DNA from: Cliona cf. orientalis
Lineage: Eukaryota; Porifera; Demospongiae; Clionaida; Clionaidae
DNA: 64,000 nucleotides
Direction of reading: 5' to 3'
Assembly (NCBI GenBank): GCA_963930775.1
Contig: OZ005698.1
Location: forward strand, 7,942,501 to 8,006,500
A program made the translations under genes and the position numbers. The notes beneath the pieces were generated by a model. It searched no databases and was not told the origin of the DNA. It saw only the letters and a program-made list of their open reading frames with translations. Shown here piece by piece: positions 31,329 to 43,349 of the stretch (positions within the stretch are counted from its first letter, which is position 1; every line of letters starts with the position of its first letter).

Positions 31329-31720
31329 GGGCTATTCCAGATAACGAGGATACACCCCTATGGAGGAAGATTGATTAGTATTGTAGGGTCAAGATTTAAG
31401 ATGATTTAATGAAGTATTGAGGGTAGTTTTGTGGATTTTAATGAGGTATTGTAGGCACCATTGTAGATATTAATGAAGTATTGAGGGGGCATGGCAGTGA
31501 ATAATTAGTATTGATGGAGTAGCTGGTCAGGGTATGGAGGAAATATTATTATTAGTTTTGTAGGGTGAAATCGAGATTATTGATTAGTTTTATAGGGTGA
31601 AATGAGCAAATTGATTAGTTTTGATGGTTATTTTTGCATTTTAATTGGTATTTAGGGTAATGAACACAAATCTCTTCCTCCATATGCATAGGGGTGTACG
31701 CCTATTATCTGGAATAGCCC
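31329..31720. mobile_element. MITE with GGGCTATTCC ends, 392 bp
   Basis: GGGCTATTCCAGATAA at the left is mirrored at the right and ATT flanks both ends. The interior repeats ATTAGTTTTGTAGGGTGAAA-like units. Related to 5666-6040. It sits 61 bp downstream of copy B exon 1. Confidence 0.65.
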
Positions 31721-31781
31721 ATTACTATAATTTTATCAAAATTTTATAAAAGATTCTGGCTAAATTAAACTCATTCCTTAC

Positions 31782-31853
31782 CTTTTTCACTGTCATGATC
31801 GCTCGTTTCCTTCAGGTCGTCCGAGCTCGTGGTGGCGGCAATCGCCAGGTTCT
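31782..31853 (-). pseudogene. Copy B exon 1 remnant, death domain and start codon deleted
   Basis: Only the linker (LAIAATTSSDDLKETSDHDSEK) remains before the GTAAGG donor. Compared with copy C, a further 21 nt including the ATG are missing, and an in-frame TAG lies just upstream of the linker. Confidence 0.75.
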
Positions 31854-31861
31854 AGGGAGCA

Positions 31862-31955
31862 GGGGGAGCCCGTGTGATCACAATGCGCATGCTCAGTATG
31901 GGTGTGGCGTGTGGGACGGCAGCCCCACCCCTTCGCTAAATAGTGGGAGGGGCTG
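31862..31955 (-). promoter_or_regulatory. Conserved GC-rich promoter block of copy B
   Basis: Shares with copies C (45845-45960) and D (56425-56530) the strings CACAATGCGC, GTGTGGCGTG and CAGCCCCACCCCTT followed by GGGAGGGGCTGGCT. TGCGCATGC resembles an NRF-1 site and CCCCACCCC a GC-box. The block lies directly 5' of exon 1 in each copy. Confidence 0.5.
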
Positions 31956-32328
31956 GCTCTGGTCTGCAGAGAGATCAGTGGCTCCTACAGTTCAGCATCA
32001 CTCCCCCGTAATTTTCATTCGTTAATAATGCAAGTAGATCTAGCTAGTAATGATGAATTTGCATCATAATTCTTTCAGGGAAATCCCAAAATTATAATAA
32101 TAATTATTATTTTTTATTTTATCCTATCTGAATTCATGCGAAACAGCGGTGATGATAGAGCTATGCACGTAACTACTCCGCTACAGTTCAAGATAGACAA
32201 AAATTTTGCAAGAGTGTGAGTGGTGCCAGGAGCTCTCAGTTCAACAAGCTTAAACGTTAGTAAGTTTACAATCCATGTCAGTGGCAGTGAATTCTATCAT
32301 AACTCTATGACATGAACCCTAACTTCCA

Positions 32329-32540
32329 AACTCGGAAGGGCCTGAAGGTACAAGTTGTTCTTTTGTAAACAACTCAGCCAGTGTGGGTGGAGGTAGTGCA
32401 ATCTGCGCTAGTGCTGTTTCTGTCTCAATAATATCAGGCTTTGATTCTGCATCTGTTGGCACTTAATTGTAGACAGAACTCTGCAGTCACTGGAGTGGGT
32501 GCAATTTCCACTGGCAATCACTGCATGCGCGCTCTGGAGA
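32329..32540 (-). pseudogene. Remnant terminal exon of an unidentified gene, copy 2
   Basis: The minus strand reads PTDAESKPDIIETETALAQI and ends in PSEFGS before TAG at 32329-32331. A short insertion (CAATTAAG for CAAG) breaks the upstream frame relative to the copy at 13112-13304. It is not recognised as a known family. About 620 bp follow before gene F with nothing recognisable. Confidence 0.45.
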
Positions 32541-33160
32541 TGATCCTATATCCATATGCATGTTTGCAACAGTGAAGTACTATCAAATCATCAGATGGAC
32601 TGATCAAGTGGTAATAATAATATTATGGCCGGCCAGTGCCTACTGTTTGGCAATCTTCCTGAGGCCAATGATGGGGTATCATAATAATAATAATATTATT
32701 ATATTTTATTATATTATGTGATCAGCTTAGCTTGCCACTAGCACGTCACCCAGCAGGGTACCTCTAAACTCTGGAATGGACTGGTGGAACACAGAAATAT
32801 TGAAATTTGCTGGATCCATGATCTCTGTACTTTTGCACCCTTGAGTTTGCAATTTTGACCTTTTGCACCCTTGAATTTGCATTTTGCATAATATATTATT
32901 AATTTTGAGTTTGAATTTGGTAATTAATTCTTGTCACATTAAGTTTGGATTGCCATCTAAATCCTACTCCTGAGAAATCGTATCCAAAACGTAATCATGT
33001 GAGACTCTGAACCTACCAGGTCCTGGACTTGAGTTATTAAATTTTTCTGATTGTATTACTTCTGAATCATGCTTATTCAGTTGTGCAATTTGTCATGCAT
33101 ACATACTTCATCAATAATTATTTTCGTTTGTGTATTTGTATTTACTTCAATTGTGCAAGG

Positions 33161-33444
33161 TCATGACAGATTCTGAAATGAAATTTCTTCAGCTAGATGA
33201 CTTAATCCGACTGAACGAGACCTGAGGGCCTCAGCTAATGCACTCCAAGTTGGTCGTTGGTGTCCTTTCAGCCACGTATTGAGCATGACTCTGAAACAGC
33301 GATCAGGTTTCCCAGAATTAGCTAGTTCAATGGAGTCCAGAGAGTCCGGGGTGATGTCAAGTCCTAATCCAAGGTTGTACCACTGCGTACGAGCCTCCCA
33401 TATGGTGTCTTGGACTCTCCGTAAATCATTTTGGCCAAGGCAAC
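33161..33444 (-). CDS. Gene F last exon: C-terminal death domain
   Basis: Enters in phase 1 after CTTAG. It encodes GCLGQNDLRRVQ, a helix with ARTQWYNLGLGLDITP, LDSIELAN, a Trp in NTWLKG, and PTWSALAEALRSRSVGLSHLAEEI, the typical last helices of a death domain. It ends at TGA. Confidence 0.8.
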
Positions 33445-36400
33445 CTAAGGTACAAGAATGAGCATTGCATGCATGATCACTTGTCGCAATGATAGGGCTT
33501 GTGGATGTGGTACAGACTCTAAAACTGAAATTAGATAATATCCAGTGAAGGCCAGTCATACATTAAAAATGACTCTCTTTAATTATGACTCTATTGAGCT
33601 CAAATCTGACCTGTTGGAGTGATCGTGGCCTTTGTTTACGAGTGGCAGCGACATGACATTGTGGAAACAGTGATCAACAAGCTATCAATATTAATTCACC
33701 ATTTATGGAGTATCTCTTCAACTATAGCACTTACGCACCATCGCTCTAATGAAATTTAGACCACCTATAGTATTGTCTTCATGCTTGGATTTCAAGGTGA
33801 TCTTACCCAAATCTGGCAAACTTTTTGAGTTCTTCAAATTCCTTATTGGTAAATTGATTACAGTCAATTTATTAAGGAACCTGTGCTCACATTCATGACG
33901 AAATAAAACAAGCCACATGTCTTATTAAGTACTTAACAATAATATTATACTGAGGTGTTCCCGTGTATTATAGTGTATGCAATGCAGAACAACTGGGGTG
34001 AGCCTGAGCGAGTCCCACATAAATGGTACATCCATGTGTGAATTGTATATTATAATATATTATTATCATGGTATGTCGGTCACCCCAGCATGGCTCTATG
34101 GACATAAACGCGAAATACTGTACTTACATTCCGTATATTATGTGCTGTTGTAATTTAGCAAAATGCATTTTTACACTCGTGGCTCTGGTAGGCCGAGACC
34201 ACATACAAGCAAGAGCGTATTAGTATAAGTCGACAAAGGGGGCAAGATCGAGACAGAGTTCATGAGTCAGCTAAACAATGTGAGGGCGACGAATAAAGTT
34301 AGAGGTAGATCTAGTCGTGATATCGTCCTAGCCTCGGCCTGGGTACAAGGCTACTATCGTATCGTCCTAGCTCCATAGATGATATAGCATCTATGCTTGC
34401 ATGGCTCCGTGAATCAGCTGAACAATGGCATGCAGGAATGAAGACTAGCACGTAGAGAGATGAGTTTGCTAGAATAGACTACTGGTGACTAATGGTTGTT
34501 AATTGATGATCACTGAGCTCATTAGCAAATCTTTTTAACTTTCCCTTAAATTATGCTTTAAAGAGCACGGATACAAGGCATTCTCAGCTCAGGCTCGCCC
34601 CAAACAGGCCCTGCATGACACTAATATTAAGTGTACCACATGTATACATGATATGACTACCTACCAATTTTTGTTTGTTGTCCTGCAATACTGGGAGGTT
34701 GATGGCTGCTTTTCTGTACAATATCATAGCAGATACAAGATGAAGTAATGCTACACTATAGACTTTCCCATGAACTTACTATGTCTTCTATGATATTCAT
34801 GATGGCAAATTGGAATCCAACTGATACACTTAAACGTTCTAGCCGGCTTTCATTCAGGCTCAGAAATACATGGCCATTAATCCTGACATCTAAATAAAGC
34901 ACTCAAATTACTATTATTGTTATACATGTAAGCATAACATTCAGCACCGTGTCAGGTAAGGTACCTCTTAATTTGCTGATATCTTCTTTATAGTCTGTCC
35001 CACTCAGGCTGGGGTGGTTTCTTAACCATAGTGCTAGTTGCTCATCACTCATGTCCTTGGAGAATGTCAATTGTGGCTGCTGCACACTTGGACCACGGGG
35101 ATAATCTGTGAGCATCAAAAAATTAATAATTAATAACATCATTATGATACAGATTAACTTTACCTCTGTTTATTCTTGATGGCATGTAAGATAGAATGAC
35201 TTCATGATATGGTGGCTTAATCCCATTGAGGATGATCTGGTGTAAAAGTTGAGGGAAATCTTCACAGAGAGGGCGTGCCTCCAGCACACAGCTAGGTAAC
35301 CCTCTACCCGGTTTAAAGTCATCAAGCGCAGCTTTGGTCACCTATATATAGAACCGAAAAAATTATGAATCAATGTTTTTGATTGCACTGACCTTTGGTT
35401 GAGTAGGTTGAATTTCCCACTGACCATCCATCACTTTGGTCCACTTTACTGTATCAAGCATTACTTCAATTTCTTTCCCTTCTATCTCAACAATCCTGTG
35501 GCAGCCAGCAAGGAATCTGTCCTCGGGATACTGCCGGTTTATATCCTGAAAGTGCACAGATAGTAAGCTTGACTATAATTGTAACCACATAGAATGACTG
35601 CATTACATTCAAGTGCAACTCAGTATTCCAAACGAAGGTTATGTGAATCTCATGCCTCTGCTGATCGCTGAGATAACTACGGTAGAATAGCTGACTGTAG
35701 TACATTCTCTCTGAATCTGGGTTCTCATCAACGACACCAACTCCAGAGAAACCTTTCATATCTATGGCTCCATAAAATGTCTCAGCATTAAAGCTACCTC
35801 CCAGTGGCTTGAACTTGTAGGGGAGAGACTTCTGGTTACAAAATGCTCGTACTATTTTAAGCTTGGAGAGATCCCGTTTAGTACTGCAATGCTGGATCTC
35901 AACCATAATAGGCTTGATGAAGATACACTGTGGCTCACAGCGCAGCCAAAAGATGCCACTGACTAGAGTAGTGTTCTCAGGGATCTCATACTCTCCAGCA
36001 AGAGAAGCTTTAATGAAAATGGTACATTGCTGTAAGCCTTCTGGTAAGCTGCCTGCGTGGATATGAAGCTTCAAGCCATTCCATTGAACAAGCTGACCTT
36101 GAGAAGATTGTACAATTACACTCGTTTCACCACACTCTTCCACACCAGGTAATTTCCACACCTGTGCACCAGGTCCTACAAAAACACATCTGTCATAAAT
36201 GCAATTGTATACCGTCAAGAGTATATATACTCTTGATACCGTACACATCATGAAATGCTCGATAATGTCTACCGTAGTTAATTGAATACAACGCATGATC
36301 CATTTTAACACAATACCAGTAAATTAGCATTTTACAAATTCTCATAACATTTATATATGGAGTGACTGACGACCTTGAAACACACATTTTTTACCCGGAC

Positions 36401-38351
36401 CGCCTGTAGCAATAATTGCAGCAAGCATGCATGGTGAAATATTTGCACGTACGTTGCAAGCAGAAGTCCGTATACTCGCCGTTTAGGCCATTACAAATTG
36501 GATCATAGTTTCCCATTCACTGCATGCCCTCATGCCTTTTGAGCCACCGCCAACTTTTTCTATTATTGCACTTATTTTCTATTAAAACAAAAATATTGAT
36601 GATGTAATTGTATTTTCAATATTATTTATGGTGCGCTCGAGTTGCTAACTGGTTTGTGATCTCGATGGCTCATTCAGGACTTGCTCATGTATCTCACTGC
36701 AGTTCTCGCTCTGCATGATGATTGCTATACTCGTGAGTAGCTTCGTTCATAGTTGTGAGACTGTGCTTGCCATGTCAGCTGAAAATGGTGGGGTTAGCTC
36801 GAGTCATGTACCATTTGTGGTTTATACCACATCCAGTAATAATGAATAAAAATGAACTGCCCACCCGCATGCTACTGAATCCACAGCCAGGACAGGAAAC
36901 ATTAAATGTTGTAGTAGCAAAAATTAATAATATGTGGCCATGCCCGCTAAGTCAACAAGCTAGATGGCTGCCAAAACATTGAAAAGAGAGCAGCAGCTAG
37001 CCGGCGTTTCAATGGAAAAAAATGAAAAGATAAGTGTGTCAATAGATTGTTAGTGCATAAAATCGAACAAAGATGTGATTTGAGACTTTTTCTATGGGCA
37101 GCTGCTGTGCTTGCCTATAGCTGCAACTATGGCAATGGCTCTGTATCATCGACAGTCAATGTTAGCTACACAGCTGACTTCTTTGAGCTGTAACTCGGTA
37201 AGTATAGCATTCTAGAAGCTACGAAGCAGATTTTTGTATGAAGGAATGATTCCTCTATCGATCCGTGCCAAAAAGTGAAAAATTAATAGTAATTATCACC
37301 TTGGGCAACTAAACTAGCCTGTAGCTCAGATTCACGATAATTATGGTTGATTTTGTAGTGGAGGGTCACATATCACTACTGTAACAGTGCACCAAGGTGC
37401 AAGGTCGATTGTAGAGCTCCGGCCCTACCAGACTAAGAAGCTAAACTTATTTCATCACGATAACTATACATTGTGTCAGTTGTTTTAAACTATTCCTAAA
37501 ACATACATTCTTTATTTTAGTTACAAAAAGATCATTTGAGAGCTCACCAGGGACTATGGTAGCGAAACTAATAATGCCATAACTTTTGAATTAAGCATTT
37601 TTCAGCTAAGCCCACACATTGCAAAATTAATGTTCCAATTAATATGCAGCACATAATATTAATTATTATAAATAGATCTTCAATGCACCTAATATTAATA
37701 TGACAGCCTTTATCAATTTTTGGTTCTTGTTTCCTCCACTAAGGATTGCAAATTTGTGCATAATAATATTTATAATAATTTTATAGCTAATATAGATTCA
37801 CTGATTGACTCAAACGTTCACTAACAGCTATAAGGATAGAGTGCCAAAATTGCTCTTTATCAACACTGCGACTGCTTTATCTCACCTTCTGGTTCAACTG
37901 GAACTCCTCTCTTCAGTAGACTAACTATTATTGAGTAGTGCTTGTCTTCAGCTATCTTGAGTGGAGTTTGACCAGCCTGGAACAGACACACAGATCAATT
38001 AAAGCAGCACTAATCTATAGACTGTTTACATAAATAATTTGACATATATAGTTAACCACAATTACTATAATCAATTCTCTATATTATACTCGATAGCATT
38101 ATAGTCCTGGTGTTACATGCTTCCCATGCATACAGTAACTGCCAGCTACACCCACCCACTCACCAACTGACTTATCAGGTGACCCATCAAGTTCTACTCT
38201 AACATGAGCATCAAGAAGTACATGATTGTGGACTGGAGATGGCAGCGCTCACATTATTTTCAATGTCCATGTTGGCTTGGGAGAGCAAAAGCTGCTTCAC
38301 CACTTCAGACTGGCCACCCTCAACAGCCAGATGAAGAGGAGTCTTGCCAAA
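33161..38351 (-). CDS. Gene F: ankyrin-ZU5-SAM-death domain protein (5' end uncertain)
   Basis: Nine exons placed: 38253-38351 and 37886-37976 (ankyrin repeats), 35607-36175 (ZU5-like), 35393-35545, 35164-35341, 34965-35105 and 34780-34889 (SAM-like), 34665-34713 (linker), and 33161-33444 (death domain, stop TGA). Phases fit throughout and lengths sum to 1674 nt (557 residues plus stop). The ZU5-like part has LKLHIHAGSLPEG and PIMVEIQHC. The death domain has WYNLGLGLDI, DSLDSIE, FRVMLNTWLKG and WSALAEALRS. The architecture recalls ankyrin, UNC5 and PIDD-type proteins, but with SAM in place of UPA. The first exon starts in phase 0, so an upstream exon is missing; it may be 38768-38864 (phase mismatch) or copy C. 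Confidence 0.75.
34780..35105 (-). CDS. Gene F exons 6-7: SAM-like domain
   Basis: Exon 34965-35105 encodes SDEQLALWLRNHPSLSGTDY and a following helix (ISKLRG). Exon 34780-34889 encodes RINGHVFLSLNESRLERLSV and VGFQFAIMNIIEDI. Together they match the SAM pattern of WL, an internal helix, G--FL-L-E--L and a long last helix. A polymerisation or adaptor role is inferred. Confidence 0.65.
35607..36175 (-). CDS. Gene F exon 3: ZU5-like domain
   Basis: 189 codons, phase 1 to 0. GPGAQVW opens the exon. WNGLKLHIHAGSLPEG, KASLAGEYEIPENTTLVS and KPIMVEIQHC resemble ZU5 beta strands. The rest (KPLGGSF, FSGVGVV, YRSYLSDQQRHEIHI) continues into exons 4 and 5 and could form a second beta region. No catalytic residues are evident. 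Confidence 0.65.
36176..37885. other. Long intron of gene F
   Basis: About 1.7 kb between the second ankyrin exon and the ZU5 exon. Only short unsupported ORFs. No inverted-repeat element is obvious. Confidence 0.5.
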
Positions 38352-38767
38352 CTGTGAAAAGTTTAGTATCTAGTCTATTAATTTACTCCTCAGTCGCTAA
38401 AGCACTATTGTGCAAAACCCTCGGCACAGTTGCCTGCATCGCAAACTATAATATATAGCACAAATTTGAGCACACAATCACATGTTGTCATGAGTCAGCA
38501 AAAAGCCGTTAAACCTGGAAGCCAAGAAAACTCAATCAAGACTATTTTAGGTAGTCATCACTTCTAGCTAGCAGTTTATATACAATGTCATTTGTATGCA
38601 CGCATGCATGCAGTCGTGTCAACAATTCATTTGTGTGTTTCTATCAAGAGAGAGAGAGCCAAGTGCCCAACCGCGAAAATTAAAATCCACCAATATTAAG
38701 TCGTTTCTTTGTGTAATTGAAGGGTGTGGTTTGAACCCTTTTGTTGCTCGCTCGAATCTCCACTTAC

Positions 38768-38864
38768 CTAGGCTTGTTTTCAGTTCTCTTTCAGTGCAGA
38801 AGATTTTCTTGCCGATGACTGGCATGGAGTCCAAACATTCCTGAAAAAGCATGCCCTCGTTCAT
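38768..38864 (-). CDS. Candidate first exon (unassigned)
   Basis: ATG followed by 32 codons (MNEGMLFQECLDSMPVIGKK and ELKTSL) and a strong GTAAGT donor. It ends in phase 1, while the next clear exon (38351) needs phase 0, so an unseen exon or a different partner is required. It may be the native 5' exon of gene F. Confidence 0.35.
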
Positions 38865-38899
38865 AGCTGCCAGCTACAACTCAATCAATGGAAGATCAC

Positions 38900-40070
38900 T
38901 CCCCTTGATCATTAATGGTAGGCGCACACGCAGGCACCAAATTCAGGGCATGGCTAGATCGAACTCAGCTATCCACCAAATTAAAATGCTAATATTTTTT
39001 ATTCTCACTGATTGAGGCCAATCCACCAATTTGAACTTTACTTCCCGCCAAATTTTCTGGCTATACGGTATGTGGCAGGTAGCACGGTAACAAACAGAGA
39101 GACACACAGAATGAGTATTGCATGTACTGAGGGTTAACAAGAGTGATTTCTTCTTTTGGCTTGCATATTGCTAATATTTCTCTCCATTATACATATAAAT
39201 AATTCATACTCTGTACACACTTAATTTCCTGAATGCACATGCGAATGCAAGTGGAAATGGAATAATTATTCGTCGTACATTGTATCTTGAGTATGGGAAT
39301 TCCAGGGAGAAAAGGAACGCGTGCATGCACAGTTTATTGTCAAAAATACGTGGTTTTTACGCCAAATTTCGTGTGTATTGCCGCACGCTACCGCCCCAAA
39401 CCATTTATTACCAGTGCGATCAAAAACAAAGTTAAGAAAGTAGCGCTTTGATTCTGTGTGTATTCGAATCTTCAGCTACTAAGCTTCAACGACCCAGAGT
39501 ATCGCCTGCTAAAAGCTTGCTTCAACATCGAAACGCCAGTGTCGTTAATTTTTGAACCACATATTTGGGCGTGACTGGACATTAAATAGTCAATACTTCA
39601 CATATATCCGCAGATATCCGCGTTATACCCACCAACGCTTGCACTAACCTTAGCAGCCTAAAAAGCATGAAAGCAATAATAGCCATAATAATATGACTCC
39701 CACAATGTATCAAAGTATAATATACAAAAGTGACTTTTCCAAATGCTCTGAAACATATTTTGTTTCTTGCACCTATTTCCAACTTTATTAAGGCAGCATC
39801 AGCTGATTAGTGTGCAGAAGCTTGCAAAAGCTTGTATTTAACCATTATTCCCAATTAATACCAATTATGTGATTATGATATTGAGCGCACGTGATCATAT
39901 CCCCATAGTTAGTGTATAAACAATTTGAGTTTCAAAATGTGCTGAAGAAACGGCTGAGGCAGCTACCAACAACCCTTCAGCACAAAGGCTTTTGAGAATA
40001 CACAGCTCATTCACTGATGATTGTTTGAGGTCAAGCGGTATGACATTGTGCTTTAGAGAGCTCTAGCTGT
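38900..40070. other. No recognised gene between gene F and copy C
   Basis: Homology to the other copies ends near 40070, just 3' of copy C exon 8. Repeats with CCACCAAATTAAAATGC-like strings lie near 38960. Nothing coding is supported. Confidence 0.5.
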
Positions 40071-40645
40071 AGCATGCCTTATCATTGGCCACATTATGCA
40101 TACTTATGTTACAGGGATCAACACTCTCACCTTATTTCTGTAGTTCACATCTGCCCCATTCTTCACTAAAATCTCAGCAACATGGAGACGACCATTACTC
40201 ACTGCCACCACCAAAGCTGTATCCCCAAAGTCATCCTATACAAGATAAAGAAAGACAATAGCTAATTCTACCACAATTTTGTGCGATGGATAAACTAATG
40301 TATCTCACCTTCGTTGCCATGTCAATGTCAGCACGATACTTGAGAAACAATTCAACTAGGTCTTGTCTCCCATGATAACTGACGTACAAGAGGGGATGGA
40401 TGCCATGCTAACATATTATACAGATCGAATAAGACATCAGATCATGTCAACACAGATACTTCTCTATTGCCATGCAGTGGCACCTACTTCGTCATAGATA
40501 TTAGGGTCCACCCCCTGGGCTAGGAGAGACGAGAAATCTCTGATGTCTGCAGTGCCATCACAACAAAGCTCCAAAAATCTCTTCTCTTTAGCAGCCTGTG
40601 GATATATAGAAAATGGAAATAGCCAAGTAGAATTAATTACGTCCA

Positions 40646-41490
40646 GAGTCCCAATTCGAAAAAAACAATTCGGCCTCGCGATGAGGTAATTATGATGAAT
40701 AATGATGAAACCTATGATGAAACCTATGATGAAATTATGATGAAATTAGGGTGAAAACTGCTTCAAAATGTTTAGCTCGCATGACAGGGTGTTGAGACCC
40801 AGAATTCAAACCTAGCGTAGAAGAGATCGTGGACTATCCGATGATATCCTTATGGTGTTTCTCTCTGTTCGCTTTCTCTAGCGAGCTCGCTTTCAGGGCA
40901 GGGGGATTTCCCTATTCAGTCGAGCACATGGCAGGTGAAGGTCAACCGGCTCAAGCCGCGCGCCCCAATATTGCACGCGTATACGGAGCATGCGCAGTTA
41001 GTCAATGTGTCCTAGTTCGAATTTATGGCGGCGTATTCGTGAGGGACTCTGGATGTAGTCTCTAAGTTTTTCATTACTTCCCGAGTCCCAATCAACAAAA
41101 AACAATTCGGCCAGCCAATGAGGTAATTATGATGAAATGATGATGAAATTGGGGTGAAGACTGCTTCAAAATGTTTAGCTCGCATGACAGGGCGTTGGGA
41201 CCCAGAATTCAAACCTAGCGTAAAAGAGATCGTGAACTATCGATGATATATAGCGATTCTCTCAGTTCACTTTCTTTAGCAAGCGAGCTCTCTGGGGGGA
41301 TTTCCCTATTCAGTCGAGCATATGGCAGGTGATCGGCGAAGGTCATATATATCCGGGCCAACCGGCTCAAGCCGCACACCCCAATGTACGTGAGCATGCG
41401 CAGTTTGTCGATGTATCCGAGGTAGATAATGGCAGCGTACAGTAGGCGCAGAGAATACTTTTCTTGAGATGTTTTTCATTAGCAACTCCA
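40646..41490. repeat. Tandem 437-bp repeat in copy C intron 5
   Basis: GAGTCCCAAT...ACAATTCGGCC starts at 40646 and again at 41083. Both units contain GATGAAATTATGATGAAATT runs, TTTCCCTATTCAGTCGAGCA and GCATGCGCAGTT. The insertion splits the ATTAATTA-GCAACT sequence that is continuous in copy D. Unit type unknown; there is no gene. Confidence 0.65.
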
Positions 41491-41799
41491 CCATATTATC
41501 TTTACCCAGCATCTATATATATATATATACCGTACCCTTGCGAAAGAGGGCCCACTACGGAATGTCGGCCCACCCCCCACTTTGGGCTCAAGTTCCTGCT
41601 AAGGTCTAGTGTTTACTCGAATATGCGCCCATGTGTAGCTGCCCTTGAAAATGCAGCTTAAATGGCTGGTTTGTGAGGACTAAACTTCGAATATTCCGAT
41701 AAATAATGTTATATATAGACTTTACACAATTTTCCATGCAAAAATTAAGCCACTAGTATTCTCCCTCAAAATTTTTCGTTATATTAACTGAGTACAATA

Positions 41800-42040
41800 C
41801 TGTATTTCCTCGATCAGATGCTGCCCTCGAATAGTTGCCGCTAGCTTCACGTATCTAAGGTTTATTGTCGAAATGTCACCACATTTTCTAATTAGAGTCC
41901 ACTTGCCACGCCCATAAAGGGTGTCCACGTGCGGCTGTTGATGGTGCTATTATAGGTGAGCATGCTTGCGAAGACTAGGCAAGTTTTGTTGCCGCCCTCG
42001 AATAACCGCCGCTAGTTTCGAATTCAGCAGAAGGAAAAAA
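41800..42040. repeat. Degenerate repeat with CCCTCGAATA motifs
   Basis: CTGCCCTCGAATAGTTGCCGC near 41820 recurs as CCGCCCTCGAATAACCGCCGC near 41995 in the same orientation. It lies in copy C intron 5, close to the X-exon donor, and is absent from D. Confidence 0.4.
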
Positions 42041-42095
42041 TAGCATGCAGCCGCAGCTACTGTCTCATCAAGGAAATATGGTAATAAGTAGTTAC

Positions 42096-42790
42096 CATTT
42101 GTTTCTCATCATAGATGATGACATCATCAATAGAGTTGAGGACTATCCCATGGCTTCGGAAGAACTTTGACCTTGGAAGGATGGTATCGGCGATGTGTTG
42201 TGGCACTATCCATGTCACCTCCAGGTCTAGACTCCCAGCCACTATCCTACTGATGACTGCCATCAGAGAAGGAATCTCGTGCTCCTCGGCAAAAGACTGC
42301 CACAGCTTCACAACGTAGTCCAACGAAACCTGCGATATCTTTCGCTCAAGTTTAAGCACCATTTTGATCTTCTTGTATTGCTTTGCTGTGAGCTTTGGAG
42401 AGGGTTGATCATATTCCTCATCAGAATCATCCGCAGATAAATTCTGGTACTCGATATAATCAATAAGCTTTGTTGTGAGGTAGAATCCAGAGAGACAGGC
42501 TTTGTACGTTTTCATAAGGTTCCCCACTTCTTGGTCATTTGGTAGAAACTTGTTGATCAGTCGCTGCAAAGGGCTGTAATTATGATAATTCCACAGATCA
42601 TTGAGAGTAACGATGGCAAATAATTTCTTCACATCAGATGTCTCAGGAAAATCGTACTTGAAGAAGGTGATTAGAAAGTCCCTCACATTGCTAACATCAC
42701 TCTGGGACTGGAGAGCCAACTGGACTTCGAGCACAAGAGAGGAAAAAAGTGCTTTTATCTCTTCCACATTAGAACGAGTCATTTCCACAC
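42096..42790 (-). CDS. Copy C exon 5: X domain, intact, two codons longer
   Basis: 695 nt, phase 1 to 0, no stop. The extra two codons are in GSLDLEVTW compared with GSLEVTW in D. It keeps FLITFFKYDFPETSDV, LWNYHNYSPL, LSGFYLTTKLIDYIEYQNL and IDDVIIYDEKQM. Confidence 0.75.
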
Positions 42791-43349
42791 CTGCATATAT
42801 AGTAGTAATATCTGATTCACTTCATATACTGAATACATTAATTGATACAGTACAGTATATATAGATTCAGCACAAATAAGAATGCTCAAACCTTGTACAA
42901 CAACCAACAGGCATCAAAAATTAGGGGTGCTAAATTTTAGAAGAAATGCAAAAACATCCTCATATTATTATTAAAACTGACTTTGTTGTCTCTTCTCAGA
43001 GCTGGCTGGTGGTTGGACAACAGCAGAAGGTACTTGTAGCATCTCTGAAGGAACAAACAATAATAATTATAATATTATTAGCCATTGCTTCATATTAAAT
43101 CCAGTCAAATTAACATCAAGAGGATAGCTACTAGATTGCTATGCTTAGTCTAGACATCACCTATAGGCATTCTATTATTTCAAACTAAGTTAAAATTTGA
43201 AAATTCATATGAGTACTGATGATAAATGTGTGCTTGAAGAAGTAACTATAGGCACACAATCTATGCATATGGCTATTCTAGTAATACAAACCCTAGGGAA
43301 TTAGTTAATGCTAGGATCAGTTTACCTCATATTATTTATGAAGTCATAC

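Larger units (their letters stand above)
15774..31853 (-). pseudogene. Copy B: decayed death domain-X-ankyrin gene
   Basis: All homologues of exons 1-17 are present in order: 31782-31853, 29856-29897, 28841-29122, 28157-28219, 27162-27854, 24906-25013, 24736-24834, 24521-24625, 24047-24145, 23594-23698, 23067-23156, 22843-22941, 22629-22733, 22449-22547, 22291-22389, 16031-16111 and 15774-15965. Most keep the lengths of copy D and good splice signals. Disabling changes are: exon 1 has lost the death domain and the start codon, and exon 5 is 4 nt longer than in A, D and E (an extra TATA near 27310), which shifts the frame. A 5.8-kb gypsy element lies in the last-but-one intron, and foldback and Penelope-like elements lie in others. 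A short alternative product is possible but I see no clean start. Confidence 0.75.

Noticed and set aside
33718-33918. Possible extra exon of gene F (FEELKKFARFG-like frame on the minus strand)
   Set aside because: A stop lies directly upstream without an acceptor between, and exons 8 and 9 of gene F already join in phase.
38596-38844. Plus-strand ORF with Cys-rich product
   Set aside because: Shadow of the candidate minus-strand exon and its repeat-like upstream region; no splice or homology support.
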